From: Pseudoselenomonas ruminis
Lineage (GTDB): Bacteria; Bacillota; Negativicutes; Selenomonadales; Selenomonadaceae
Direction: 5' to 3'
Length of the DNA: 53,963 nucleotides
Assembly: GCF_008271295.1 (NCBI RefSeq)
Contig: NZ_VTOY01000014.1
Location: forward strand, 1 to 53,963
The notes beneath the pieces were generated by a model. That model saw only the letters and a list, made by a program, of their open reading frames with translations, was not told the origin of the DNA and did no database searches. Shown here one piece after another: positions 47,277 through 53,963 of this stretch. Numbering within the stretch: the first letter of the stretch is position 1; each line of letters begins with the position of its first letter. The translations under genes and the position numbers were made by a program.

Positions 47277-50164
47277 TAGTAGCGGTCAATAGTAGCCATG
47301 TCGTTTCGCAAATCATCTTTTTCTGCTTCACTAAGCCACTTCCAATCGTCTGGCTCGTCTGGTTTTGACCTTGCCACAAGCTGGGCTTCTTTAGCTCCGC
47401 CGGAAAGTGCTTTGCTGATGAGGTCTGCATCACGGGATGGAGTGGGTAAGCTGCCACCGCCACCTCCACTGCTGGAGGATTGGGCAGATGGCGCAACACG
47501 GAATTTATTGCCCTGTTCTAGTGGTGCCCTTGCCTCAACTCGCTGAGATTGATATTTTGTCTGTACGATGGAATCTTTGAGTGTTCTGTGCTTGGCACTT
47601 AGCATATTGTACTCTTTGGCTATGGGCGCATTCTTGCGCAGGATGCCAGCAGCAATAGCTTCAATTTTTGACCGGCCTACGGCTGTGCTGCACTGAGCTT
47701 CCAGTTCCTGCTCACGGCGGTCAATTTCCTGCCATGCGCTTTTTCGTTCTTCCGGGGAGAGTTTGTCTTCCCGTTTTTTTAGTTCACGCTTATCGGCGCG
47801 AAGCTGTTTGAACGCCCCCTGCACATAGTTATTTTTGGCCATTTCGATGGCTCTAGGATAGCTGATTACCCGTTTTCGCATGTGGTAAAGCTCTTTGGCC
47901 AGTCGTTTTTCAACCGTCTCCTGCCTTACAATATTCGCATTGAGGATGCTGGCTACTTCCTCAGCTGAATACTCCCGGTTCTTTTGATGGACGACAAAAT
48001 AGTCCTTAATATGCTTGTCCAAAGACTTGAGTTTGCTGTCCAGATTCCGCTGCAATTTCCTGATTTCCGTCTTGGCCAAGCGGTTGTCATTCACATAAAA
48101 AGCAGCTCGCTTCAAGATGCTGGCCTTGTTGTGAGGCAGATTCAACCTCTCGAATACCGGACGTATTTCGGCAGCTGCTTGATGAATTTTGAGATTAATC
48201 TTGTCCAGCTCCTTGTCGATTTCCGGGCAAATCTTAAGGTATGCTTCCAAGGCTTCCACATCGTCCCCCGGCGGCTCAACCATGCGATTTTTGAGGATTT
48301 CCCATTCCTTTTTTTCTCTGCCGTAGCTTTTCAAATCCTGCCAGAGTTCCTTTTCCTCGGTAGTCATGGCATCAAGGGAGGCCATTTCTACCGCCTTTGG
48401 TGCCCAGAGGGTGATGCCGTAAACGGCCACCATGTCTTTCTCCATTGCTTGGATTTTCTGCTTTTCCTCCGTGAAGTATGCCCGTTCATCCGCATCTTCA
48501 ATGTCTGGTTCATAGGCAAAGATTGAATCCAGCCGCTGCTTCAGGTCTTGGGATTTTTCCTCCATGGTATCTTTATCAATGCCATCTTGAATCATCAGCC
48601 GAGCTATGAGGTCTTTTTCTCGCTGGTGATTGACTGCTCTTAGGCGCTTCTGATTCTTCACCACCTCACTATCGGCTTTCATCAGTTCCACCGGGCCGAC
48701 ATACTTTTCCGGCATTTTCTTTAGCAGGTCTGCCAAAAAGTAATTTCCGTTTGCCAACGCCTCTTCTCGCTGTGCCTTCAGTGTCCTGTGATCCACTCTA
48801 AGATTTACACCGTTTCGCTCCAATGCCTCATTTTGTATAACAGCATAGTCCTTCCTAAGCTTCAATAGATACTTTTGGCGGTCAACAGAAATCCACTTCC
48901 ACGATTTTCTGCAGCCGCCTTTTTCTGGTGCCTTGGAATTTGCCCGACTGAAGAAGAGTTCCGGGGGACGCTCCTGCCTTTTTTCCACATCATCTATTTC
49001 CCGTGTCGAAAACATAATGTGGACATGGGGCTGCCGCTCACCGTTGCTCATAGCTCCGACTTTATCATGGATGGCATAAGCATAGTAAAAATCCTGCAAA
49101 TGCTTCTGCACAAATGCCTCCACAATCTTTTTGTTTTCCTCCAGCCCCAGCTCATTGGGCAGGGAAAAGACAATTTCCTTATACCGTTCTCCGTTACCTC
49201 GCTCATGACGGTCTGCCGCCTGAAAGAACTTCTTGGCGTTTCCTTCTGCCCAGCGAGGCAGATGATTTGCCGTATAGAGGCAGCCACCTCTTTTCTTGAA
49301 AATGGATTCACGGTTGATGTACTGCACATGGCTGGATGCGTAAACGGCATCATTGCATTTCTGGAAGTTCACCATGATGTCATTTACGGTTTTGTCTATT
49401 GCTCTTCGTCTTGCCCGTAGGCTATACCATCGCAGATGCGCAGTGGATTCTCGGCATTTGTTGAGCAGGTGATTATTCTCATCACGAGACAGTAACAGCT
49501 GGCTTCTTCCTTCTGGGCGTACCATATGGCATTTGGGCAGTTTAGGCAAGCTGAATCCTCTTTTGGCCAAAGCTTCGAGGGTATCGAGTTTAGCGTGAGG
49601 CTCTGAGATTGGCATTTTACCTCTGCCTCGTCCTGCTCGTTTTCTAGGGTCAGCAATTCTTCTACGGATGTATTTTCCCCCTGCTGCTCTAAAATCTCGT
49701 TCTCCATTTTCGTAATCCTCCTTCATGATGTCCATGACCTTGTTTTGGTATTCATCACGCCATGACACCGGCACTTCCAACTTGACCGCCGTGGCCATGG
49801 TTTTGTTGACAAAGGTGCTTCTGCCTTTCAGCTCCAGTTCATCCCCGTAGATTTTCCGGGCTATCTCTATGCCCATAGCTATGGTTTCTTCGCTAAGGGT
49901 AGATTGGCGCATAAAGCGAACGCCGGATTTATCCACGAGGATTTTACCGTAGGGGCTGCTATACAGAAGCATTTCCTTTTCTGGCAGATTCTCTATGGGG
50001 TACTTGCCAGTAATCAAATTATTATAGGACAGGCTTTCCAGTTCTTCCTGCCCCAAGTCGGCAAATCTCCCCTCGCGCTGGATGTACTCACAGTGCGTAT
50101 GCGCACTTGTCTGTTTGCCATTGGGGCGTTTATCCGTCTTTAGGTCAAAATAGTAATTTGGCAT
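47276..50164 (-). CDS. mobA: MobA/MobL relaxase
   Basis: 962-residue relaxase that nicks oriT and pilots the strand. N-terminal 290 residues precede the HUH domain, where SHVQYINRES, ERGNGERYKEIVFSLPNELG and the metal-binding QPHVHIMFS (about 378) are the MobA/MobL marks. The C-terminal half is long coiled coil and helix (LSPEERKSAWQEIDRREQEL), ending in a Ser/Gly linker and a short acidic tail. GAAGGAG is 7 bases before the ATG at 50164. The N-terminal segment of about 290 residues is longer than in simple MobA proteins; its role is unknown. Divergent from the topB operon. Confidence 0.88.
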   Translation of the reverse strand: MPNYYFDLKTDKRPNGKQTSAHTHCEYIQREGRFADLGQEELESLSYNNLITGKYPIENLPEKEMLLYSSPYGKILVDKSGVRFMRQSTLSEETIAMGIEIARKIYGDELELKGRSTFVNKTMATAVKLEVPVSWRDEYQNKVMDIMKEDYENGERDFRAAGGKYIRRRIADPRKRAGRGRGKMPISEPHAKLDTLEALAKRGFSLPKLPKCHMVRPEGRSQLLLSRDENNHLLNKCRESTAHLRWYSLRARRRAIDKTVNDIMVNFQKCNDAVYASSHVQYINRESIFKKRGGCLYTANHLPRWAEGNAKKFFQAADRHERGNGERYKEIVFSLPNELGLEENKKIVEAFVQKHLQDFYYAYAIHDKVGAMSNGERQPHVHIMFSTREIDDVEKRQERPPELFFSRANSKAPEKGGCRKSWKWISVDRQKYLLKLRKDYAVIQNEALERNGVNLRVDHRTLKAQREEALANGNYFLADLLKKMPEKYVGPVELMKADSEVVKNQKRLRAVNHQREKDLIARLMIQDGIDKDTMEEKSQDLKQRLDSIFAYEPDIEDADERAYFTEEKQKIQAMEKDMVAVYGITLWAPKAVEMASLDAMTTEEKELWQDLKSYGREKKEWEILKNRMVEPPGDDVEALEAYLKICPEIDKELDKINLKIHQAAAEIRPVFERLNLPHNKASILKRAAFYVNDNRLAKTEIRKLQRNLDSKLKSLDKHIKDYFVVHQKNREYSAEEVASILNANIVRQETVEKRLAKELYHMRKRVISYPRAIEMAKNNYVQGAFKQLRADKRELKKREDKLSPEERKSAWQEIDRREQELEAQCSTAVGRSKIEAIAAGILRKNAPIAKEYNMLSAKHRTLKDSIVQTKYQSQRVEARAPLEQGNKFRVAPSAQSSSSGGGGGSLPTPSRDADLISKALSGGAKEAQLVARSKPDEPDDWKWLSEAEKDDLRNDMATIDRY

Positions 50165-50453
50165 GGTCTTCTCCTTCAGCCAACGGCAGTTCAATGAGCA
50201 GCAGCGAATGGCAAAAGGGCAGCTTTAAGGAGCTGTCCTGTCCCAGTATTGAGGGAAGTCCCTTTCCTCGATACCAGTAATTTGAGTTTCTCCAAATGAG
50301 AAACTCCTAGATGCACATGTAGCCCCAAGTTAACGGGGTGCTGCTCACGTATGTTGGCATTATAACACCTATTCCTGTTCAAGTGTGGTCAGATTCGAAT
50401 ATTGGCGAGGATTCAGAACCCCCTATATTTTTTCACCCTATGGAAATTTTAAC
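50165..50453. other. oriT-like intergenic region
   Basis: A 290-base gene-free region between the divergent relaxase and topB operons, rich in short stems. GAGTTTCTC/GAGAAACTC (50284-50292 with 50298-50306) is perfect. GTATTGAGG pairs with CCTCGATAC near 50252-50276 (one mismatch), and CCCC-aagttaac-GGGG lies near 50323-50338. Such hairpins beside a relaxase gene are typical of oriT; a nick site cannot be assigned. Confidence 0.55.
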
Positions 50454-50502
50454 GTTGAGTAAAATATTGTATAGTTTTTCAACCCCCTATCATATTTATA
50501 AT
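50454..50502 (+). promoter_or_regulatory. Shared promoter module, copy E
   Basis: TTG plus core AGTAAAATATTGTATAGTTT (50457-50476, identical to copy D), then 18 bases from the end of AGTTTT to a perfect TATAAT (50497-50502). It is the best -10 of the five copies and drives the mobilisation/topB/ssb operon. Confidence 0.75.
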
Positions 50503-50525
50503 ATGGGTATCTCTCAGGAAGGAAG

Positions 50526-50786
50526 GTGTTACCTATAACAAGGCTGGAACAACGGAGCCGAAGCCTTGCCGCCGTCAATCGGCAGATTGAAGATTTAGAG
50601 GTAAAGCAACGAACTTTGGAAAGAGAACTTTCTCAAGAAAGCCAGACGGTGAAAATGTACCAGCACGTACTGGAGGTATACAAGGCCGGTCTGATTTTTA
50701 AGGAAGCAGGTATCTTGGGCATTTATGACCATGACAAGGTGCTGCAAATCTTGCAAGATTACAAAAGGGAGGCAAACTTATCGTGA
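50526..50786 (+). CDS. Small coiled-coil protein (86 aa)
   Basis: 86 residues, mostly coiled coil (RSLAAVNRQIEDLEVKQRTL, EVYKAGLIFKEAGILGIYDH). First gene of the element-E operon. The start is uncertain: the GTG at 50526 directly abuts an AGGAAGGAAG ribosome site; no ATG is available. The end overlaps the next gene (GTGA). Possibly a MobC-like or relaxosome accessory, but no family is recognised. Confidence 0.55.
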   Translation: MLPITRLEQRSRSLAAVNRQIEDLEVKQRTLERELSQESQTVKMYQHVLEVYKAGLIFKEAGILGIYDHDKVLQILQDYKREANLS

Positions 50787-51175
50787 ATATTAGCCATCAG
50801 GAAGTGGAAAGTATTTATCAGATTGTCAGCGGTGACGGGGAAAAGAAGGTTGAGCAGCTGGCCAAAAAGAAAGAACAGCTGGAAGTGGTGGAAAAGGATT
50901 TGGACAAACTCCGTGACCGCCGCAATAAGCTGAAAGCAGAAATCAAGACGATGGAGTATAGCCTGAACGCCAACAAACACTCCAACATGGTAGGGGAGCT
51001 TAGTAATTTCGGCATCGACCTTGAAGACAAGGAAACCATGCAGCAGGCGCTCCGGCTCATTATCGAAAACATGGGCAAAGAAAAAAAGCCGGAAATGGAG
51101 AAATCCACTGTGCCCTCATCCGGCGATACAACCGAAGTCAAGAATGCTGCAACTGCCAGCAAGGCAAGTTTTTAA
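50783..51175 (+). CDS. Small coiled-coil protein (130 aa)
   Basis: 130 residues, strongly charged coiled coil from 15 to 60 (EKKVEQLAKKKEQLEVVEKD), then a short helical domain and a Thr/Ser/Ala-rich tail. GTG start overlapping the previous stop. It stands between the first small gene and topB (12 bases to TopB), so it is likely part of the relaxosome or replication set. No family is recognised. Confidence 0.6.
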   Translation: MNISHQEVESIYQIVSGDGEKKVEQLAKKKEQLEVVEKDLDKLRDRRNKLKAEIKTMEYSLNANKHSNMVGELSNFGIDLEDKETMQQALRLIIENMGKEKKPEMEKSTVPSSGDTTEVKNAATASKASF

Positions 51176-51187
51176 GGAGGACTCCCC

Positions 51188-53236
51188 ATGCGCTTATTCA
51201 TAGCAGAAAAGCCGAGTCTCGCTGAGGCTATCAGTAAAGGGCTGGGCAATGCAACAAAACAAAGGTCTTGTTTTGTTTGTGGAAATGATGTTGTTACATG
51301 GTGTTTCGGTCATATCTTGGAGCAGTATGCGCCACAGGAATATGACGAGAAATACAAATCCTGGGATATTGCGCTGCTGCCCATTATCCCCGAAAAGTGG
51401 CAGATGAAGGTTAAGGCCGGAGCCAAAGATCAGTTCAAGGCAGTGAAGGAATTAGCCCTGAAGGCAGATACCATTGTCAACGCCGGGGACCCGGACAGAG
51501 AAGGTCAGCTGCTGGTGGATGAGGTGCTGAACTACATTGGCGTTCTCTCGAAAAAGCCTATCCAGCGCATCCTCGTCAATGCTCTTGATGAAAAGTCCGT
51601 CCATGAAGCCTTGGCAGATTTACGGGATAACCGAGAATTTATCGGCCTCCGCAATTCAGCCCTTGCGCGATCCCGGGCTGACTGGATTATTGGCATGAAT
51701 ATGACCCGCGCTTGCACCAAACACGCCGAAAAGGCTGGGTACAGCAGCGTGGTCAGTGTTGGCCGGGTACAAACCCCGACTTTAGGTCTGGTTGTTCGCC
51801 GGGAAAAGGAAATTGCTGATTTCCACCCAGTAAACTATTTTCAGGTCAGCGCCACTTGGCAGCATCCACAAGGGGAAATAAAGTCCCATTGGCAGATTCC
51901 TGAAGACATGGAAGGACTGGATGCCGAAGGCAGACTTTTGGAAAAATCCCAGGCAGAGGCAATCGCAGCCAAAGTTCAGGGACAAACAGGAACTATCCGC
52001 AAGGTGGAGCAAAAAAAGGGACAGTCAGAGCCGTTGCTTCCATATTCTTTGTCTGCCCTGCAAATTGCGGCAGGTAAAAAATACGGTTACTCTCCCCAGC
52101 AGGTCTTGGACACCCAGCAGGAACTATACGAAAAGAAACTCACCACTTACCCCCGCTCAGATTGTGACTACCTGCCCACCAACCAGCTGGCCGATGTACC
52201 GCAAATCATCGAAAATCTTTCCTCTATGTCCGGGGAATTTGCAAAGTTCACCAAAGGTGCCAACACCACACTCCGCAGCAAGGCATGGAACGATAAGAAG
52301 ATTTCTGCCCATCATGCCATTGTGCCGACTACGGTGAAAGCCAACATGGACGAACTTACGGAAATGCAGCGAAATCTTTACGGCATGATAGCCAAAGCCT
52401 ACCTTGCCCAGTTCTACCCTGCTCAAAAATTCCTCACTACCCGTATTGAGATTGAGGCCGCCAGGGAAACCTTTGTGGCAAATGGCAAAGTCATTCTCTC
52501 GCAAGGTTGGAAAACGCTCTATCAGGGCGAGACGACAGACAAGGACAGCGAAAATGAAGAACAATCCCAACTCCCGACAGTACAGAACGGGGAGAACGTG
52601 ACCAACCTAAAAGCAGAGTTAATCACCAAAATCACCAAGCCTCCCAAGCGTTTCACCACCTCCACCCTGCTGGCAGCTATGAAGAATATCGGGAGCTTCG
52701 TCAAAGACAAATCCCTGAAACCCATCCTGAAGGACTGCTCCGGCATTGGCACCGAAGCCACCAGAGCAGGGGAGATTGAGCTATTGCAGGAGCGAAACTA
52801 CCTGAAGCTGGACAAGAAAAACCTTGTCCCCACAGAAAAGGGGATGATGATAATCGACCTGCTGCCGGATAGCATTACCTACCCGGATATCACAGCCCTC
52901 TGGGAGAAAAACCTGGAAGCCATCAGCAACAGGGAAATGTCGGTACAGGATTTCTTCTCCCAGCAGAAAACCTACATCGAGCGGCTTTTGGATGATGCCA
53001 TTCATAAGGAAATTGAACCACCCAAGGATATTCCCAAATGTCCCCAATGCGGCAGGCCGCTGAAGCTTATCACATCCAAAAAGAACGGAAAAAAATATTG
53101 GATTTGCACTGACCCTGAAAGAGCATGCAAATCCATATTCAGCGATAAGTGCGGCAAGCCTGACTTCAATCCGGCTCCGGCCAAAAAGAAAACCAACAGT
53201 TATGGAAAGAAAAACTTCAAGCGAAAGGCAGGATAA
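51188..53236 (+). CDS. topB: DNA topoisomerase III
   Basis: Type IA topoisomerase, 682 residues. N-terminal Toprim (LFIAEKPSLAEAISKGLG, VNAGDPDREGQLLVDEVL with the metal-binding DPD), catalytic Tyr321 in KLTTYPRSDC, GRVQTPTLGLVVRRE, and a C-terminal zinc-ribbon (KCPQCGRPLKLI with a paired WICTDPERACK). It decatenates replicating or transferred plasmid DNA and is common on Firmicute conjugative plasmids. AAGGAGG lies before the ATG. SSB follows after 3 bases. Confidence 0.95.
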   Translation: MRLFIAEKPSLAEAISKGLGNATKQRSCFVCGNDVVTWCFGHILEQYAPQEYDEKYKSWDIALLPIIPEKWQMKVKAGAKDQFKAVKELALKADTIVNAGDPDREGQLLVDEVLNYIGVLSKKPIQRILVNALDEKSVHEALADLRDNREFIGLRNSALARSRADWIIGMNMTRACTKHAEKAGYSSVVSVGRVQTPTLGLVVRREKEIADFHPVNYFQVSATWQHPQGEIKSHWQIPEDMEGLDAEGRLLEKSQAEAIAAKVQGQTGTIRKVEQKKGQSEPLLPYSLSALQIAAGKKYGYSPQQVLDTQQELYEKKLTTYPRSDCDYLPTNQLADVPQIIENLSSMSGEFAKFTKGANTTLRSKAWNDKKISAHHAIVPTTVKANMDELTEMQRNLYGMIAKAYLAQFYPAQKFLTTRIEIEAARETFVANGKVILSQGWKTLYQGETTDKDSENEEQSQLPTVQNGENVTNLKAELITKITKPPKRFTTSTLLAAMKNIGSFVKDKSLKPILKDCSGIGTEATRAGEIELLQERNYLKLDKKNLVPTEKGMMIIDLLPDSITYPDITALWEKNLEAISNREMSVQDFFSQQKTYIERLLDDAIHKEIEPPKDIPKCPQCGRPLKLITSKKNGKKYWICTDPERACKSIFSDKCGKPDFNPAPAKKKTNSYGKKNFKRKAG

Positions 53237-53239
53237 TTT

Positions 53240-53701
53240 ATGAATATTGTAATCCTTAGTGGCCGTGTGGCCACAGACATTGATAGCCGTGTCACCAAGG
53301 ACGGCAGACTGGTTTCTCACTTTAACATAGCTACCCCAACAGGATTCAAGCGTAATAAGGAAGGTAAGATTCCAGCAGAATTTCACCGTATCAACGCCTG
53401 GGGAAAAATTGCGGAGAACTGCCGGGACTATCTCGTAAAAGGCCGACAATTAAATATCCGTGGGCACCTCTCCAATAATACCTACACTACGGCAGATGGC
53501 AAACATCTAAAATTCAGCGAGGTGACTGCTGACAAAGTAGAATTCGTTGACCTGCCCAGGTCTTCCAAAAACAGCAACTCCCCTACCGCTAATATGAACG
53601 ATACTGCCATTTCCTTGGACGGGGCTGCCTCCGTAGGCGTTCCCAATTTGCAGGATATGGATATTCCTGCCAGCGACTTCGGGATAGAAGTTCCATTTTG
53701 A
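53240..53701 (+). CDS. ssb: Single-stranded DNA-binding protein
   Basis: 153 residues with an OB fold (VILSGRVATDIDSRVTKDGR, HFNIATPTGFKRN, FHRINAWGKIAENCRDYL, VKGRQLNIRGHLSN) and an acidic C-terminal tip (DFGIEVPF), close to the usual DDDIPF partner-binding tail but with a changed sequence. It coats transferred single strands and recruits repair or replication proteins. It is translated right after topB. Confidence 0.92.
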   Translation: MNIVILSGRVATDIDSRVTKDGRLVSHFNIATPTGFKRNKEGKIPAEFHRINAWGKIAENCRDYLVKGRQLNIRGHLSNNTYTTADGKHLKFSEVTADKVEFVDLPRSSKNSNSPTANMNDTAISLDGAASVGVPNLQDMDIPASDFGIEVPF

Positions 53702-53777
53702 TTTTCCTCTTATCAATACGCCTCTTTCGTCGATATAAAGTAATAGAAGGATACTTATCTGCTCTGGAGGTGACGCA

Positions 53778-53963
53778 ATGAATATCAAAGCAGTACAGGG
53801 CATGACAGCCTGGTCTGACAAGGGAACGGAATCCAACAACAAGGACAAGACCCTAGCGGCCAAGGAAAAGTTCAGCACCATGCTGCGCCAACTGGAAACC
53901 GGCGGTGCCATAACCGACACTGGGGAGAAATCTGGTGAGGAGACCACCACGGTGATCCGCGTT
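53778..53963 (+). CDS. Unknown protein, 3' partial
   Basis: A frame open to the right edge (62 codons seen), starting MNIKAVQGMTAWSDKGTESN, polar and charged. A near-consensus GGAGGTGA lies 4 bases before the ATG, so it is real. It is 77 bases after ssb and could be the next gene of that operon. Nothing more can be said from the visible part. Confidence 0.6.
   Translation, partial: MNIKAVQGMTAWSDKGTESNNKDKTLAAKEKFSTMLRQLETGGAITDTGEKSGEETTTVIRV

Noticed and set aside
48875-49420. 181-residue plus-strand frame opposite the relaxase
   Set aside because: A shadow of the relaxase HUH region; the minus frame carries the catalytic motifs.
50191-50382. 63-residue minus-strand frame upstream of the relaxase
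   Set aside because: It covers several hairpins in the oriT-like region and shows no ribosome site or family.

Overview
The window looks like about 54 kb of a conjugative or mobilisable plasmid (or a plasmid-like integrative element) from a diderm Firmicute of the Negativicutes, probably close to Selenomonas. The taxonomic hint is the gene at 39729: a signal peptide, one SLH domain, a coiled coil and a beta-barrel ending in Phe, the OmpM type of outer-membrane protein typical of Negativicutes. The plasmid call rests on a Rep_3-type initiator, a MobA/MobL relaxase with a structured oriT-like intergenic region, topoisomerase III, SSB, an ArdC antirestriction protein, a 2.5k-residue LtrC/methylase/helicase protein, a CHC2/Toprim primase, and VirB1/VirB5/VirB6-like transfer proteins. 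No VirB4, VirD4 or VirB11 is visible; these may lie outside the window. No rRNA or tRNA genes were seen.

Layout: 1-9.9 kb, conjugation genes (lytic transglycosylase, VirB5-like, primase, TrbL, an M23-membrane-lysozyme fusion, a second VirB5-like), with a minus-strand HicB/HipA-like cassette inserted. 9.9-10.9 kb, a minus-strand unit made of a structured RNA, a hairpin and a PBECR4-like nuclease gene, arranged like a type III toxin-antitoxin. 11-25.7 kb, the giant LtrC-like gene (hiding a second gene in another frame), an AbiEi/AbiEii cassette flanked by matching palindromes, an H1-like protein, and an operon with a coiled-coil protein and ArdC. 25.7-31.8 kb, an acquired block: TetR, a lipoprotein HlyD subunit, two ABC-2 permeases without an ATPase, a broken Tad-type gene and a zinc-ribbon membrane protein. 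31.8-33.4 kb, a repeat-rich region and a tyrosine recombinase. 33.7-42 kb, a beta-mannan or beta-manno-oligosaccharide locus (GH26, GH1, PTS IIABC, ManA, OmpM-like porin, GntR/UTRA regulator). 42-50.2 kb, an Rrf2 regulator, an AlbA_2 protein, Rep, HU, an epsilon/zeta-like cassette, a small DNA-binding-like protein and the relaxase. 50.2-54 kb, oriT-like region, two small coiled-coil proteins, TopB, SSB and the start of another gene.

Two observations tie the plasmid together. A 20-bp core (AGTAAAAyATTGnnTAGTTT) occurs five times, each just upstream of a plus-strand transfer or mobilisation operon; in three copies it lies exactly 18 bp before a -10-like hexamer, which suggests one transfer regulon. 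The 3' end of AbiEii also encodes a tail of about 57 residues that is roughly half identical to the tail of the nearby 509-residue plasmid protein. The strongest candidates for undescribed biology are the structured RNA plus PBECR4-like gene, the five-copy promoter module, the nested gene in the LtrC-like ORF, and the AbiE cassette between covarying palindromes. All homology statements come from recognising motifs by eye; no database search was run.
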